A program made the position numbers and the translations under genes. This document shows, piece after piece, positions 31,799 to 42,300 of a DNA stretch of 64,000 bases. A model generated the notes under the pieces. It was given only the letters and a program-made list of their open reading frames with translations. It was not told the origin of the DNA and did not search any database. Each line of letters begins with the position of its first letter. The first letter of the stretch is position 1. The stretch is taken from the NCBI GenBank assembly GCA_902464015.1, contig CABQHM010000006.1:1-64000 (forward strand), in the 5' to 3' direction. Origin of the DNA: an uncultured Coriobacteriales bacterium (lineage in GTDB: Bacteria > Actinomycetota > Coriobacteriia > Coriobacteriales > UMGS124).

Positions 31799-33880
31799 TT
31801 ACAGGTAGAAGAGGATGTCGTTGTAGGACGGGAGGGGCCAATACTCCTTGCTGCAGATAGACTCCATGGCGTCGGCATCCTCGCGCAGCTTCTCCATGGC
31901 GGGGAGCACCTTGTCGCGGCAGGCCTCGCCGCGTGCCTGCACGTCGGCGGTGGCGATCATGGCATCGTGGGCCTCAACCAGCGCGTCGATGTCGTCGCTG
32001 ATGGTGTCGGCACCGTCGGAGAGCTTCTTCAGCAGCTTGGTCTCGGCCTTGCACGCCACGCCCATGTCCTGTTTGATGGCCAGATTGGAGGCAACGTCGG
32101 CGGCATAGGCGTTCACGGCCGGCAGAATCTGCTTATTGGCCATGTCAATCATCGTGAGGGCCTCGATGTTGATGAGGTTCGCATACTGCTCGAGCTTGAT
32201 CTCGTAGTGGCTCTTGGTCTCGACGCGGCTCATGACGCCGAATTCCTCGAGCAGGGCGATGTTCTTTTCCTTCATCATCGCGGGGGCAGCATCGGGCAGG
32301 GTGCGCAGGTTGGACAGACCGCGCTTGGCAGCCTCCTCAGTCCACTCGGCGCTGTAGCCGTCGCCGTTGAAGATGATGTGCTGGTGGTCGGTCAGGGTCT
32401 GCTTGATCCAGGCCATGGCGTCGGTCTCAAAGCTCGCGCTGCTCTCCATGGCGTTGGCGAACTCCTTGAGCTCCTTGGCAACGGCCGTGTTGAGCACCAT
32501 GTTGGGGTCGGACAGGTTCTGACGCGAGCCAGCGGCGCGGAACTCGAACTTGTTGCCCGTGAAGGCGAAGGGAGAGGTGCGGTTGCGGTCGGTGGTGTCC
32601 TTGGTGAGGTTGGGCAGCACCGGCACGCCCAGGTACATGCTCTCCTTGTCGTGGCTCTCGTAGGTCTTGCCCTCGATGATGGCCTCGACGATGCCGTTGA
32701 GCTGGTCGCCCAGGAAGATGGAGATGATTGCGGGCGGTGCCTCGTTGGCGCCCAGACGGTGGTCGTTGCCGGCCGAGGCGACGCTGACGCGCAGCATCTC
32801 CTGATAGTCGTCCACAGCGGCGATGACGCAGGTCAGGAAGACGAGGAACTGCAGGTTCTGCTCGGGGGTGTCGCCGGGGTCGAGCAGGTTCTGGCCGTCG
32901 GCGGACAGCGACCAGTTGTCATGCTTGCCCGAGCCGTTGATGCCCTCGAAGGGCTTCTCGTGCTCCAGGCACACCAGGCCGTGGTGGCTGGCGATGATCT
33001 TCATGAGCTCCATGACGAGCAGGTTGTGGTCAATGGCGACGTTGGCCTCCTCGAACACGGGGGCAAGCTCGTGCTGGCAGGGGGCGACCTCGTTGTGCTT
33101 GGTCTTTGCGGGCACAGCGAGCTTCCACAGCTCGGAGTCAAGCTCCTTCATGAAGCGGCTGACGGTGGGGCGGATGGAGCCGAAGTAGTGCTCCTGGAGC
33201 TCCTGGCCCTTGTCGGGGGCGGCGCCGAAGAGAGTGCGGCCGCACAGGATGAGGTCGGGGCGCTTGGCGAAGTCCTCTTCCTTGATGAGGAAGTACTCCT
33301 GCTCGGGACCGACGGTGCTGACGACGCGGTCAGGATGCTTGCCGAAGAGGGCCATGACGCGCTTGGCCTGGTCGCTTACGGCAGTCATGGAGCGCAGAAG
33401 CGGGGTCTTCTTGTCGAGCGACTCACCGTTGTAGCTGATGAATGCCGTGGGGATGCACAGGACGTCGTCCTTGATGAAGGCCGGGCTCGTGGGGTCCCAG
33501 GCGGTGTAGCCGCGTGCCTCAAACGTGGAGCGCAGGCCGCCGGAGGGGAAGCTCGAGGCGTCGGGCTCACCCTGTACGAGCTCCTTGCCAGAGAAGGTCA
33601 TGATGGCCGTGCCGTCGCCGCCGGGGTTCAGGAACGAGTCATGCTTCTCGCTCGTGATACCGGTGAGGGGCTGGAACCAGTGGGTGTAGTGCGTGGCGCC
33701 CTGTTCAATGGCCCACTCCTTCATGGCGTGGGCGACGACGTTGGCCACCTCGATGTCGAGGGGCTCGCCCTGCTGGAGCGTCCTCATGAGTGCCTTGTAG
33801 GTCACCTTGGGGAGCTTCTCCTGCATGATCTTCTGGCTGAAGACCTTGCAGCCGAAGTACTCGCTGGGGTTGACTGCCAT
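31799..33880 (-). CDS. glnA: glutamine synthetase type III (GlnN)
   Basis: Makes glutamine from glutamate, ammonia and ATP; main ammonium-assimilating enzyme here. 693 residues, the size of the GSIII family (GSI is about 450). GSIII features: MTFSGKELVQGEPDASSFPSG (split over about 94-114), the VGPEQEYFLI metal-ligand motif, KHNEVAPCQHELAPVFEEAN with active-site residues, GINGSGKHDNWSL, and NRTSPFAFTGNKFEFRA. The ATG is preceded by AGAAGGCGG. It faces polA divergently and is followed by two unusual structured hairpins. Confidence 0.96.
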   Translation of the reverse strand: MAVNPSEYFGCKVFSQKIMQEKLPKVTYKALMRTLQQGEPLDIEVANVVAHAMKEWAIEQGATHYTHWFQPLTGITSEKHDSFLNPGGDGTAIMTFSGKELVQGEPDASSFPSGGLRSTFEARGYTAWDPTSPAFIKDDVLCIPTAFISYNGESLDKKTPLLRSMTAVSDQAKRVMALFGKHPDRVVSTVGPEQEYFLIKEEDFAKRPDLILCGRTLFGAAPDKGQELQEHYFGSIRPTVSRFMKELDSELWKLAVPAKTKHNEVAPCQHELAPVFEEANVAIDHNLLVMELMKIIASHHGLVCLEHEKPFEGINGSGKHDNWSLSADGQNLLDPGDTPEQNLQFLVFLTCVIAAVDDYQEMLRVSVASAGNDHRLGANEAPPAIISIFLGDQLNGIVEAIIEGKTYESHDKESMYLGVPVLPNLTKDTTDRNRTSPFAFTGNKFEFRAAGSRQNLSDPNMVLNTAVAKELKEFANAMESSASFETDAMAWIKQTLTDHQHIIFNGDGYSAEWTEEAAKRGLSNLRTLPDAAPAMMKEKNIALLEEFGVMSRVETKSHYEIKLEQYANLINIEALTMIDMANKQILPAVNAYAADVASNLAIKQDMGVACKAETKLLKKLSDGADTISDDIDALVEAHDAMIATADVQARGEACRDKVLPAMEKLREDADAMESICSKEYWPLPSYNDILFYL

Positions 33881-33983
33881 TTAAACCGCCTTCTCTCGAT
33901 GACGCCGCGCATCGCGCGGACGTCTTGGACACAAAGCTCGGTGCATGTCGCAAACTCTAGGAGTCGAATGTTTCGTTCACTTT

Positions 33984-34015
33984 ACGGTCGTGGGAAGCGT
34001 TCGTGACCGTATGAT
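33984..34015 (+). promoter_or_regulatory. dyad plus -10 box upstream of polA
   Basis: ACGGTC (33984-33989) and GACCGT (34005-34010) form perfect arms directly upstream of, and touching, a TATGAT -10 hexamer (34010-34015). The polA start is 73 bases downstream. Could be an operator in the glnA-polA divergent region. Confidence 0.35.
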
Positions 34016-34087
34016 ATCGCCGATGGAAACTATAAGGCTGGCCGTGTGGCCGGCCACCCCACTTTCACATGCAATGGAAGGTGCTTC

Positions 34088-36919
34088 ATGGAACAAGAAC
34101 ACGACGTGGCGGCCGCAAGGCCTCTGACGTTTGCTGTCATTGACGGCAACTCCCTCATGCATCGCGCATTTCATGCGGTGCAGACGCCCATGAACGCTCC
34201 CGACGGCCGACCCACCAACGCCATCTTCGGTTTCATGGGCATGTTTTTGCGCCTGGTGGAAGACTTCCACCCCGATGGCATCATGGTCGCCTTCGACAAG
34301 GGCCGCCCCACGGTGCGTATGGAGATGCTTCCCCAGTACAAGGCGCAGCGCCCCCCGCGCGACCCGCTGCTTTCCGAGCAGTTCCCCATGATGCGCGAGC
34401 TGCTCGAGGCTATGCATGTGCCGGTGTATGCCGTCGAGGGCTGGGAGGGCGACGACCTGCTTGGCACGCTTGCCAGGCAGGGCGAGGAGCTGGGCCACAG
34501 GATGCTGCTTGTCACGGGCGACCGCGACGCCTACCAACTTTCCGACGGCAACGTCTCGATCCTCTCCAACAGGAAGGGCATGAGCGACGTCGCCATCATG
34601 AGCCCGGAGGAGATCTGCGCGCTTTACGAGGGCGTGAAGCCCGAGCAGATTCCCGACTTCTACGGCCTCAAGGGCGACACGAGCGACAACATCCCCGGTG
34701 TGCCCGGCATCGGCCCCAAGAAGGCGGCCGCGCTCATCGTGCAGTACGGCTCGCTTGACGCCGTGCTCGCTGACGCCGACAACATCAAGGGCAAGATGGG
34801 CGAAAACATCCGCAACCATGCCGACGATGCCCTGGTGTCGCGCGAGGTTGCCCGCATCCGTCGTGACGCGCCGGTCACGTTCGACGCTCAGGCGGCCCTG
34901 TGGCCCTCCTTTGATGCGGCTGAGGTTGAGCGTGCCTTTGACGTACTGGCGCTGCGCACCCTCAAGGGCCGCGTGCTGCGCTGCTCGTGCGGGGCGCAGG
35001 CCGATCAGAGCGACAATGCGGCATGCGCCTGCGCGCAGGAGCAGGGTCCGAACCTGCCTGCCGAGCCCCTGCAGGGACAGGCTGCTTGGGATTGCCTGAA
35101 GCAGGCTTGCGATTGCGACGCCTGGGTGGGCGCCTTCTTCGACGAGGGCCAGGACACCGGCTCGCTTTTCGGCAGCGCGCAGACCCTGTGGCTCGCCTGT
35201 GCGTCGGGATGGCAGATGGCTGAGGGCGCGCCCTCCCAGGAGCCGGCGTGCCTTTTGCGCTTCGACGGTGACGACGCCCTCGAGGCCCTGCTTATGGCGT
35301 ATGAAGGCTGCAAAGTCGTCTCGTTCGACACCAAGGCCGACCTGCGTCGCCTCTACCCGCTTGACTCTTCCGAGTCTGCGCGCCTTGATGCCGCAGAGTT
35401 CGCCTCTACCCGCAGCTCTGAGGTGTTCGACGCCGGGGTGGCCGCCTATCTGCTCGATTCGGACCGCTCCGACTTCGAGCCCAGCGTGCTTGTGGGGGCG
35501 TTCTTGCCCTGGAGCCTTCCCGCCCTGGAGTTCCCGGCCGCACCGAAAAAGGGCAGGGGAACACCTGCTCCCGCTCCCACCGAGGAGTCGAGCGCGGCGC
35601 GCGGGGCATGCGCGGCCGCTTCGCTTCTGGCGCTGCGCGAGGTGCTTGACGAGCTTCTTGAGCAGGACGGCACGAAGGCGTGTATGACCGACATCGAGAT
35701 GCCGCTTGTCGCGGTGCTCGCGGTGCTTGAGCGCAACGGCATGAAGGTGGATCCTGAGGTTCTCGCCCATCAGTCCGGCCTGCTCACGGGCCAGATTGAG
35801 GAGATTCGCTCGCGCATCTTCGACCTTGCAGGCCAAGAGTTCAACATCGACTCGCCCGCCCAGCTCTCCGGCGTGCTCTTCGACACGTTTGGGCTTCCGA
35901 CGCGCGACCCCGAGACGGGCCGACCTCTCAAGAAGACCAAGACCGGCTTCTACTCCACAAACGCCAAGCTTCTCGAGGGCTTTGCATGCGACTACCCCGT
36001 GGTGGCCGATGTCCTCGACTATCGCGAGCGCGTGAAGATCAAGTCGACCTACCTTGACGCGCTGCCTCGCCAGATTCTCGGCGACGGCAGGGTGCACACC
36101 ACCTACAACCAGACAGTCACGGCTACTGGCAGGCTCTCCTCCTCGGACCCCAACCTGCAGAACATCCCCGTGCGCAGCGACCTGGGCCGCATGGTGAGGA
36201 CGGCCTTTGTGCCCGCCGGTCCCGACAACGTCATCTTGTCGTGCGACTACTCGCAAATCGAGTTGCGGCTGCTTGCGCACCTGTCGGGCGACGAGGGCCT
36301 CGTCGAGGCGTTCTTGAGCGGGGAGGACTTCCATCGCGAGACGGCCTCGAAGGTCTTCGGCGTGCCGGCGGCCGAGGTGACACCTGCACAGCGCTCCCGC
36401 GCCAAGGCGGTCAACTTCGGCATCGTCTACGGTCAGACGGCCTGGGGTCTGTCCCAGACGCTCAAAATCTCCGCCGCCGAGGCTCAGGAGATGATCGACC
36501 GTTACTACGCGACGTATCCCGGCGTACGTGTCTACCTCAACGACCAGGTGGAACTTGCGCGCAAGCAGGGCTTTGTGCAGACGATGTTCGGACGCAAGCG
36601 CCATGTGCCCAACATTGCGGCGCGTGTGCCGGCCGTGCGCCAGTTTGCCGAGCGCACGGCAATGAACCACCCCATGCAGGGCTCCGCGGCCGACATCATC
36701 AAGCTTGCTATGGTGCGTGTGCAGCGCAAGCTGTTGGAAGGAGCGTTTAAGGCAAAAATGATTGTCCAGGTGCACGACGAGCTTGACTTCGACTGCCCGC
36801 GCAGCGAGGTCGAGGCATTGCAGGAGATGGTGGTCGAGCAGATGCAGGACATCGCGGAGCTTCGTGTTCCCCTGCTCGTTTCCTGCTCCATCGGTCAGAA
36901 CTGGGCGGAGGCGAAATAG
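34088..36919 (+). CDS. polA: DNA polymerase I
   Basis: Repair and Okazaki-processing polymerase, 943 residues. The 5'-nuclease domain (about 14-300) shows FAVIDGNSLMHRAFHA, VAFDKGRPTVRMEM, YAVEGWEGDDLLGTLA and GLKGDTSDNIPGVPGIGPKKAA (split over about 196-217). The middle (about 310-540) is the 3'-5' exonuclease fold but lacks the DxE, NxxxD and YxxxD catalytic motifs; proofreading is probably lost. The polymerase domain (about 560-943) carries DYSQIELRLLAHLSGD, RSRAKAVNFGIVYGQ and VQVHDELDF. ATG at 34088 has GGAAGGTG; a 14-codon upstream extension has no such site. Confidence 0.96.
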   Translation: MEQEHDVAAARPLTFAVIDGNSLMHRAFHAVQTPMNAPDGRPTNAIFGFMGMFLRLVEDFHPDGIMVAFDKGRPTVRMEMLPQYKAQRPPRDPLLSEQFPMMRELLEAMHVPVYAVEGWEGDDLLGTLARQGEELGHRMLLVTGDRDAYQLSDGNVSILSNRKGMSDVAIMSPEEICALYEGVKPEQIPDFYGLKGDTSDNIPGVPGIGPKKAAALIVQYGSLDAVLADADNIKGKMGENIRNHADDALVSREVARIRRDAPVTFDAQAALWPSFDAAEVERAFDVLALRTLKGRVLRCSCGAQADQSDNAACACAQEQGPNLPAEPLQGQAAWDCLKQACDCDAWVGAFFDEGQDTGSLFGSAQTLWLACASGWQMAEGAPSQEPACLLRFDGDDALEALLMAYEGCKVVSFDTKADLRRLYPLDSSESARLDAAEFASTRSSEVFDAGVAAYLLDSDRSDFEPSVLVGAFLPWSLPALEFPAAPKKGRGTPAPAPTEESSAARGACAAASLLALREVLDELLEQDGTKACMTDIEMPLVAVLAVLERNGMKVDPEVLAHQSGLLTGQIEEIRSRIFDLAGQEFNIDSPAQLSGVLFDTFGLPTRDPETGRPLKKTKTGFYSTNAKLLEGFACDYPVVADVLDYRERVKIKSTYLDALPRQILGDGRVHTTYNQTVTATGRLSSSDPNLQNIPVRSDLGRMVRTAFVPAGPDNVILSCDYSQIELRLLAHLSGDEGLVEAFLSGEDFHRETASKVFGVPAAEVTPAQRSRAKAVNFGIVYGQTAWGLSQTLKISAAEAQEMIDRYYATYPGVRVYLNDQVELARKQGFVQTMFGRKRHVPNIAARVPAVRQFAERTAMNHPMQGSAADIIKLAMVRVQRKLLEGAFKAKMIVQVHDELDFDCPRSEVEALQEMVVEQMQDIAELRVPLLVSCSIGQNWAEAK

Positions 36920-36920
36920 T

Positions 36921-37835
36921 GTGCAGAGTGTTGAGGCGTCCCCTGCGTCCAAAGTCACGGGCGAGCACCTGGGTCTTGGCATCGCCTTTACCTTGTTGGG
37001 TGGCGTGGGCTGGGGCTTTTCCGGCACGTGCGCGCAGCTCCTGTTCACCAACTACGACGTGGAGCCTACATGGCTTGTCGCAGCGCGCATGGTCATCGCG
37101 GCGCTCATGTTTGCCCCTCTCGTCTTTGGCACGCATCGCCGCGAAGAGGCTGAGCTGATACGTGACAAGCCAAACATCCTGATAACGCTGGTGTTTGCCG
37201 TTTTTGGCCTGTTCGCCTGCTCAAGCAGCTACCTCATGTCGATTCAGGCGAGCGACGCGGGCACGGCCACCGTGCTGCAGTCGCTCAACCTGCTCCTTAT
37301 CCTTGTGGTTTCATGCGTGCAGATGCATCGTCTGCCCAAGCGCAAGGAGGCCATCGGCGTGGTGTTGGCGCTGGTGGGCACGTTCCTCATTGCCACACAG
37401 GGGTCGTTCACGTCGCTGTCCATCTCGGCGGCGGCGCTTTTTTGGGGCATATGCAACGCGGTTGCCTGTGCGCTGTACACGCTCTTGCCCGCCAAGCCCC
37501 TTGCCCGCCATGGCTCGGTGGCGGTCACGGGTACGGCGATTTGCATTGCGGCGGTAGTCGCCTGCGTCGTGTACCAGCCCTGGAGCCACATGCCCACGCT
37601 TGACCTCGTGGGCTGGCTTGCCGTGTTCGCCGTGGCGGCAATCGGCACCTTCGGGTCGTTCTTGCTCTACGTCACCGGCGTCAAGATTGTCGGCAGCCTC
37701 TTGGCGGGTCTTCTTGCGAGCACCGAGCCCATCGTGGCATGCGTGCTGTCCGTCGTGTGGATGGGCACCGTCTTCTCTGGGTTCGATCTGGTGGGAATGG
37801 CTCTTATCATCATCATGATGTTCCTGATGGTATAA
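36921..37835 (+). CDS. EamA/DMT-superfamily transporter
   Basis: Inner-membrane carrier of 304 residues with about ten predicted membrane helices in two EamA halves (first near LGIAFTLLGGVGWGFSGTCAQLL, split; second near LFWGICNAVACALYTLLP). Substrate unknown; relatives export amino acids, metabolites or drugs. PSEPI-type motif near the end reads STEPIVACVLSVVWMGTVFSGFD. The GTG start is one base after the polA stop, with GGAGG inside the end of polA, so it is translationally coupled. The open frame reaches into polA but that part is out of phase with any site. Confidence 0.85.
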   Translation: MQSVEASPASKVTGEHLGLGIAFTLLGGVGWGFSGTCAQLLFTNYDVEPTWLVAARMVIAALMFAPLVFGTHRREEAELIRDKPNILITLVFAVFGLFACSSSYLMSIQASDAGTATVLQSLNLLLILVVSCVQMHRLPKRKEAIGVVLALVGTFLIATQGSFTSLSISAAALFWGICNAVACALYTLLPAKPLARHGSVAVTGTAICIAAVVACVVYQPWSHMPTLDLVGWLAVFAVAAIGTFGSFLLYVTGVKIVGSLLAGLLASTEPIVACVLSVVWMGTVFSGFDLVGMALIIIMMFLMV

Positions 37836-37838
37836 AAT
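37831..37838 (+). promoter_or_regulatory. candidate -10 box for the universal stress protein gene
   Basis: TATAAAAT spans the stop codon of the EamA gene, 42 bases before the next start. No clear -35. Confidence 0.35.
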
Positions 37839-37880
37839 CGGGTTGCACGTCTTTGTCCGTTCGTTGAATCGAGGTTTACC

Positions 37881-38318
37881 ATGACCGATTCCTACAAGAA
37901 GATCTTCGTATCGCTTGACGGTACCGAGATGCAGTCCGAGGTTTTCGCCCGCGCTTGCGAGATTGCCGCTGCCAGCGGCGCCGAGCTCTATGTGGGCCAC
38001 GTCATCGACTCCACGCCCATGCAGGCTGCCGGCACCTATCCTGCCACGCTCATCCCCAGCCTCGAGAAGGCTTGGAAGGACTCCATCGAGGCCGATGTGG
38101 AGAGCGCCCGCAAGCTCGGCACCATCAAGTCCATTACCGTCGAGGCCAAGGCCGGCCGCGTTCGCGAGACCCTTATGGATGATTTCGTGAACGAGATCAA
38201 GCCTGACCTGGTCATCTGCGGCGCCCGCGGCCTTTCGAACATCAAGTACGCGATTCTCGGCTCCATCTCCACGTTCCTCGTGCGCAGCTGTGAGTGCGAT
38301 GTCCTGATCGTTAAGTAG
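37881..38318 (+). CDS. universal stress protein (UspA family)
   Basis: Small cytosolic protein of 145 residues with one Usp domain. Begins YKKIFVSLDGTEMQSEVFARA and ends with GARGLSNIKYAILGSISTFLVRSCECDVLIVK, which is split here as the GxRG...GS motif that binds ATP in one subclass: GARGLSNIKYAILGS. Exact stress role unknown. GAGGTTTACC precedes the ATG. uppP begins within 9 bases of its stop, so they are likely co-transcribed. Confidence 0.9.
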   Translation: MTDSYKKIFVSLDGTEMQSEVFARACEIAAASGAELYVGHVIDSTPMQAAGTYPATLIPSLEKAWKDSIEADVESARKLGTIKSITVEAKAGRVRETLMDDFVNEIKPDLVICGARGLSNIKYAILGSISTFLVRSCECDVLIVK

Positions 38319-38326
38319 GGGTGTCC

Positions 38327-39253
38327 GTGGATCTGGTTGTCGAACTCTTAAAATCTGCGTTCCTTGGCCTCGTCGAGGGCATCACCGAGTGGCTGCCGGT
38401 GTCCTCGACGGGCCACATGATTCTTGTCGACGAGTTCATCAAGCTCAATGTCACCGAGCAGTTCTGGAATATGTTCCTCGTTGTCATTCAGCTGGGTGCC
38501 ATTCTGGCCGTCATCGTGATGTACTTCCACGACCTCAACCCGTTCTCGCCGAGCAAAGGAGCGCAAGGACGCGCCGCGACGTGGCGCCTGTGGGGCAAGG
38601 TCATCTTGGGATGCGTTCCTGCCGCCCTCATCGGTCTTCCGCTCAACGACTTCATGGAGGAGCACCTCTACAACTCCTATGTGGTCGCTGCAATGCTCAT
38701 CCTGTACGGCGTCGCCTTCATTCTCATTGAGAACTGGCGCGCCAAGAAGCGCTCCGAGGCTGCAGACCTTGCAACGACCTCGGGCGGCGCCCACTTCGCC
38801 ACTCCCGCTGCCCCGCAGGCAGACGCCGACTTCGGCCGCATCACCGACGTTGACGATCTGTCGTGGAAGACGGCACTGGGCATCGGTTGCTTCCAGGTGC
38901 TTTCGCTTGTTCCCGGCACCTCGCGTTCCGGCTCCACCATCATCGGCGGCCTGCTTCTCGGCACGTCGCGCTCGGTGGCCACGCGCTTCACGTTCTTCCT
39001 GGCAATCCCCGTCATGTTCGGTGCGAGCCTGCTCAAGATCGTGAAGTTCGTGCTTGCCGGCAACACCATGGTCGCCGACGAGTGGGCCATCATGGGCGTG
39101 GGCCTCGTCGTCGCCTTCGTCGTGTCCCTGGCTGCCATCAACTGGCTTACGGGCTTTGTGCGCAAGCACGACTTCAAGCCCTTTGGCTGGTACCGCATCT
39201 GCCTGGGCATTGTGGTTCTTGCGTACTTTGGCGTCAAGGCCTTCGTGCTCTAA
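38327..39253 (+). CDS. uppP: undecaprenyl-diphosphatase
   Basis: Membrane phosphatase that recycles the undecaprenyl carrier for peptidoglycan and other wall polymers; gives bacitracin tolerance when abundant. 308 residues. First signature LVEGITEWLPVSSTGHMIL (about 12-30) and second PGTSRSGSTIIGGLLLG (about 198-214) hold the catalytic Glu, Ser, His and Arg. A hydrophilic insert of about 45 residues (about 140-185) sits between helices. I prefer GTG at 38327, which stands 6 bases after AGGGG; GTG at 38321 directly abuts it. A strong terminator follows. Confidence 0.94.
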   Translation: MDLVVELLKSAFLGLVEGITEWLPVSSTGHMILVDEFIKLNVTEQFWNMFLVVIQLGAILAVIVMYFHDLNPFSPSKGAQGRAATWRLWGKVILGCVPAALIGLPLNDFMEEHLYNSYVVAAMLILYGVAFILIENWRAKKRSEAADLATTSGGAHFATPAAPQADADFGRITDVDDLSWKTALGIGCFQVLSLVPGTSRSGSTIIGGLLLGTSRSVATRFTFFLAIPVMFGASLLKIVKFVLAGNTMVADEWAIMGVGLVVAFVVSLAAINWLTGFVRKHDFKPFGWYRICLGIVVLAYFGVKAFVL

Positions 39254-39281
39254 GCGAAGTCGCCTCATATCGAACGACATG

Positions 39282-39320
39282 AAAAAGGCTCTCGACGGAT
39301 TTCCGTCGAGAGCCTTTTTT
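39282..39320. terminator. bidirectional terminator between uppP and the SNF2 helicase
   Basis: Arms GGCTCTCGACGG and CCGTCGAGAGCC are perfect around ATTT, with AAAAA before and TTTTTT after, so it works for both converging genes. Confidence 0.95.
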
Positions 39321-39365
39321 GGTGCATGGCAAGATGGGGAAGGCGCCTGGGTCGGCGCCTCACGT

Positions 39366-42300
39366 TTAGTCGAGCAGTGCCAGGATGTCTTCCTTGGACA
39401 GCGACGTCGACGCCGTTGCCTGTCCGCCCAGGATGGACTCGGCCAGCTCTCGCTTGGACTCCTGCAGAGCCACGATCTTCTCCTCGATGGTGCCCTGCGC
39501 GATGAGGCGCATGACCGAGACGCTGCGCTTCTGACCGATGCGGTGCGCACGGTCGGTCGCCTGGTTCTGTGCCGCCAGGTTCCACCACGGGTCGTAGTGG
39601 ATGACAACGTCGGCCGCCGTGAGGTTGAGGCCCACGCCGCCTGCCTTGAGCGAGATGAGGAACACCGGCACGTCATCGGTCTGGAACGAGTTGACCAGGC
39701 GTGCGCGCTGCTCCTTGGGCGTCGAGCCCACGAGCGTGTGATAGGCCAGGCCGTCTTCCTCAAGACGCTTGCCGATGACGGAGAGCATGCTGGTGAACTG
39801 CGAGAAGAGCAGCACCTTGTGGCCGCCTTCGACAGCCGTGCGGATAAGGTCGAGCGCGGCCTCGAGCTTGCCCGAGACGCCCTCGTAGTTGTCGTAGAGG
39901 ATGGCCGGGTCGCAGCAGATCTGGCGCAGCTTGGTGAGCTCGGCCAGGATGGCGAAGCGCTGCGTGGCGAACTCCTGCGGCATCTGATGGCGCAGGGTCT
40001 TCACGAGGTTGGAGGCCACGGCGTCGTAGAGCTTGCGCTGCTCGTCGTCCATGCCCGTGTACACGACAGACTCGTTCTTCTCGGGAAGGTCCTTGAGCAC
40101 GTCGCCCTTGAGGCGTCGCAGGATGAAGGGGCCGACCATGCACTGCAGGCGATGGGCTGCGTCTTCGTCTGCGAGGCTGATGGGTTCCTCGAAGCGCTCG
40201 TGGAAGTCCTCCACCGAGCCCAGAAGGCCGGGCATCAGGTAGTCGAAGATGCTCCACAGCTCGGTGAGCCTGTTCTCGATGGGAGTGCCGGTGAGGGCGA
40301 AGCGCACCTGGGCGTCGACGAGCTTGGTGCAGCGCGCCGCCTGCGTGGAGGCGTTCTTGATGTACTGCGCCTCGTCGAGCACCTGGCAGGAGAACTTCTG
40401 GGCTGCATAGGCGTCGATGTCGCGCTTGAGCAGCTCGTAAGACGTCACGAGCACGTCGTAGCCGCGCGAGCACGCGATGATCTGGCGACGCTGGTTCTGC
40501 GGGCCCACCACGGCGCAACAGCGCAGGTTGGGGGCGAAGCGCGAAAGCTCGCTCATCCAGTTGTACACAAGCGAGGCGGGGCACACCACGAGGTTGGGCA
40601 GCTCAAAGCTGGCCTCGTGACGCGAGAGCAAGAAGGCGATCATCTGAAGCGTCTTGCCCAGGCCCATGTCGTCGGCCAGGATTGCGCCGAAGCCAAGGTT
40701 CGCCAGCGTGGAGAGCCACTTGAAACCCTCGCGCTGATAGGGGCGCAGCACCCCGCGCAGGCTCTCGGGCTCGACGAAGTCGGCGTCGGCAATCGAGTCG
40801 AACTGGCGGATGATGGAGCGGAAGCCCTCGTCGCGGTCGAAGCGCACGCCGTCGGAGCGCTTGAGGATGGAGTCGACGAACAGGGCGCGGTTGAGCGGTA
40901 TGCCCGTGGTGCCCTGGGCGAGCTCCTCGGCGCCGATGCCCAGGCCGCCTGCCAGCTCAACAAGGGCCTGAAGACCACCTCCAAGCTGCACGATGTCGCC
41001 GTCGGCCAGGCGCACGTAACGCTCGCGGCGCTGGTAGGCGTTAAGGTAGTCCTGCAGCTCGCGGGGGGTGAGGTCGGTGGAGTCGACCGAGATGTCGAGC
41101 AGGCCCGAGCGCAGCGAGGCCTTCACGCGCACGTTGGGCACGCGACGCACGTGAATCGATTTGAGCTCGCTGCTCACCAGGACGGTGCCCAGCTCGTTGA
41201 GCTCCGGTAGGCCCTCGCTCAACAGGCGCTGCAGGGCCTCGGTGTCCGTCTCGGGGAAGCGCAGCTGGCCTTCTTCCATGGGGAAGTAGGAAAGAACAGC
41301 CTGTCGGGCTGCCCCCTCGCGCGCCATGTCGCGCAGGGGCTGCTTGGGTGCGGGCGCGGCGAAGAGGTTGAGCTCGTCGTGCGCGTAGGACACGGTGGCC
41401 TCGCAGCACACCTGGCCGGCACGGATCGACATCTTGAAGCCGATTTCTGCAGGCGGCGGCGTGAGGTCGTCGACGCTCTCGTCCGTCTCGAAGCTTGCGT
41501 AGGCGCGGATGGCGGGCAGCACGGCGGCGCAGAAGCCCGGCATGTCCTTCACGCGGATGTGGTAGGGCGACTCGCAGGGCAGCAGCGACTTGCACAGGCC
41601 GCCCATCTGGGCGCGGAAGTCGTCGCTGCACTTCCAGGCGCGACCGTCGATGAGCAGGTACATGCGCTTGTCGTCCATGACGCAGTTGGCGCCCGAGGGC
41701 ATGACGAGGTCGAAGCCGCCGCGCGCGCCCTTCTCAAGCGACACGGGCAGCTCGGGGTCGCCTTCGAGCACGTCGAGCTGAACGGGCTTGTTCGGCTCGC
41801 CGTTGGTGGGCTCGTAGAAGACCTTTGCGCCCATGTAGGCGTCGAGCAGGTCGGCGACGTCGGCATCAGCCAGGCCCACAGTGCGCGACACGGCGTCGTA
41901 GCCGCTGGCCCAGTAGCCCGCCTGACGCATACGAGAGGCCTGCTGGGTGTGCAGCACGCGGGCAAACACGGCCATGGCGTCGTTGGCACGGCGCGTGAAG
42001 GCGTCGTGGCTGTGCACGAATTCGAGCTCTTTGCCATAAGCATAGAGTGACTCGCGTTCCCAGGCGCTCACTGCCTCGTCGAGCCTGCGCACGGCATAGG
42101 ACACCTTGCCCGCGCGAACCTTGAGCGTCGCTTCCCAGGCGCTCGTCTTGGCGGCGTCGCTGGCGGCGCTGCGGCAGGTCTTAGGGATGATGGTGACCTC
42201 GACGTCGGCGATTTCCTTCGAGGCCCCATGGTGCGCCAGGGCCGTGCCTGCCATGTCGGGCAGCGTTGAGCCCACGTTGGAGTAGGCGAAGATGATGTTG

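Noticed and set aside
31967..34006. Open frame of 679 codons opposite glnA
   Set aside because: Shadow of the conserved glutamine synthetase on the other strand.
33977..37051. Open frame of 1024 codons on the minus strand opposite polA
   Set aside because: It mirrors the codon pattern of polA, lacks a ribosome-binding site and a recognisable domain. Long antisense frames are normal at this GC content.
39054..41210. Open frame of 718 codons opposite the SNF2 helicase
   Set aside because: It crosses the strong bidirectional terminator and has no family features.
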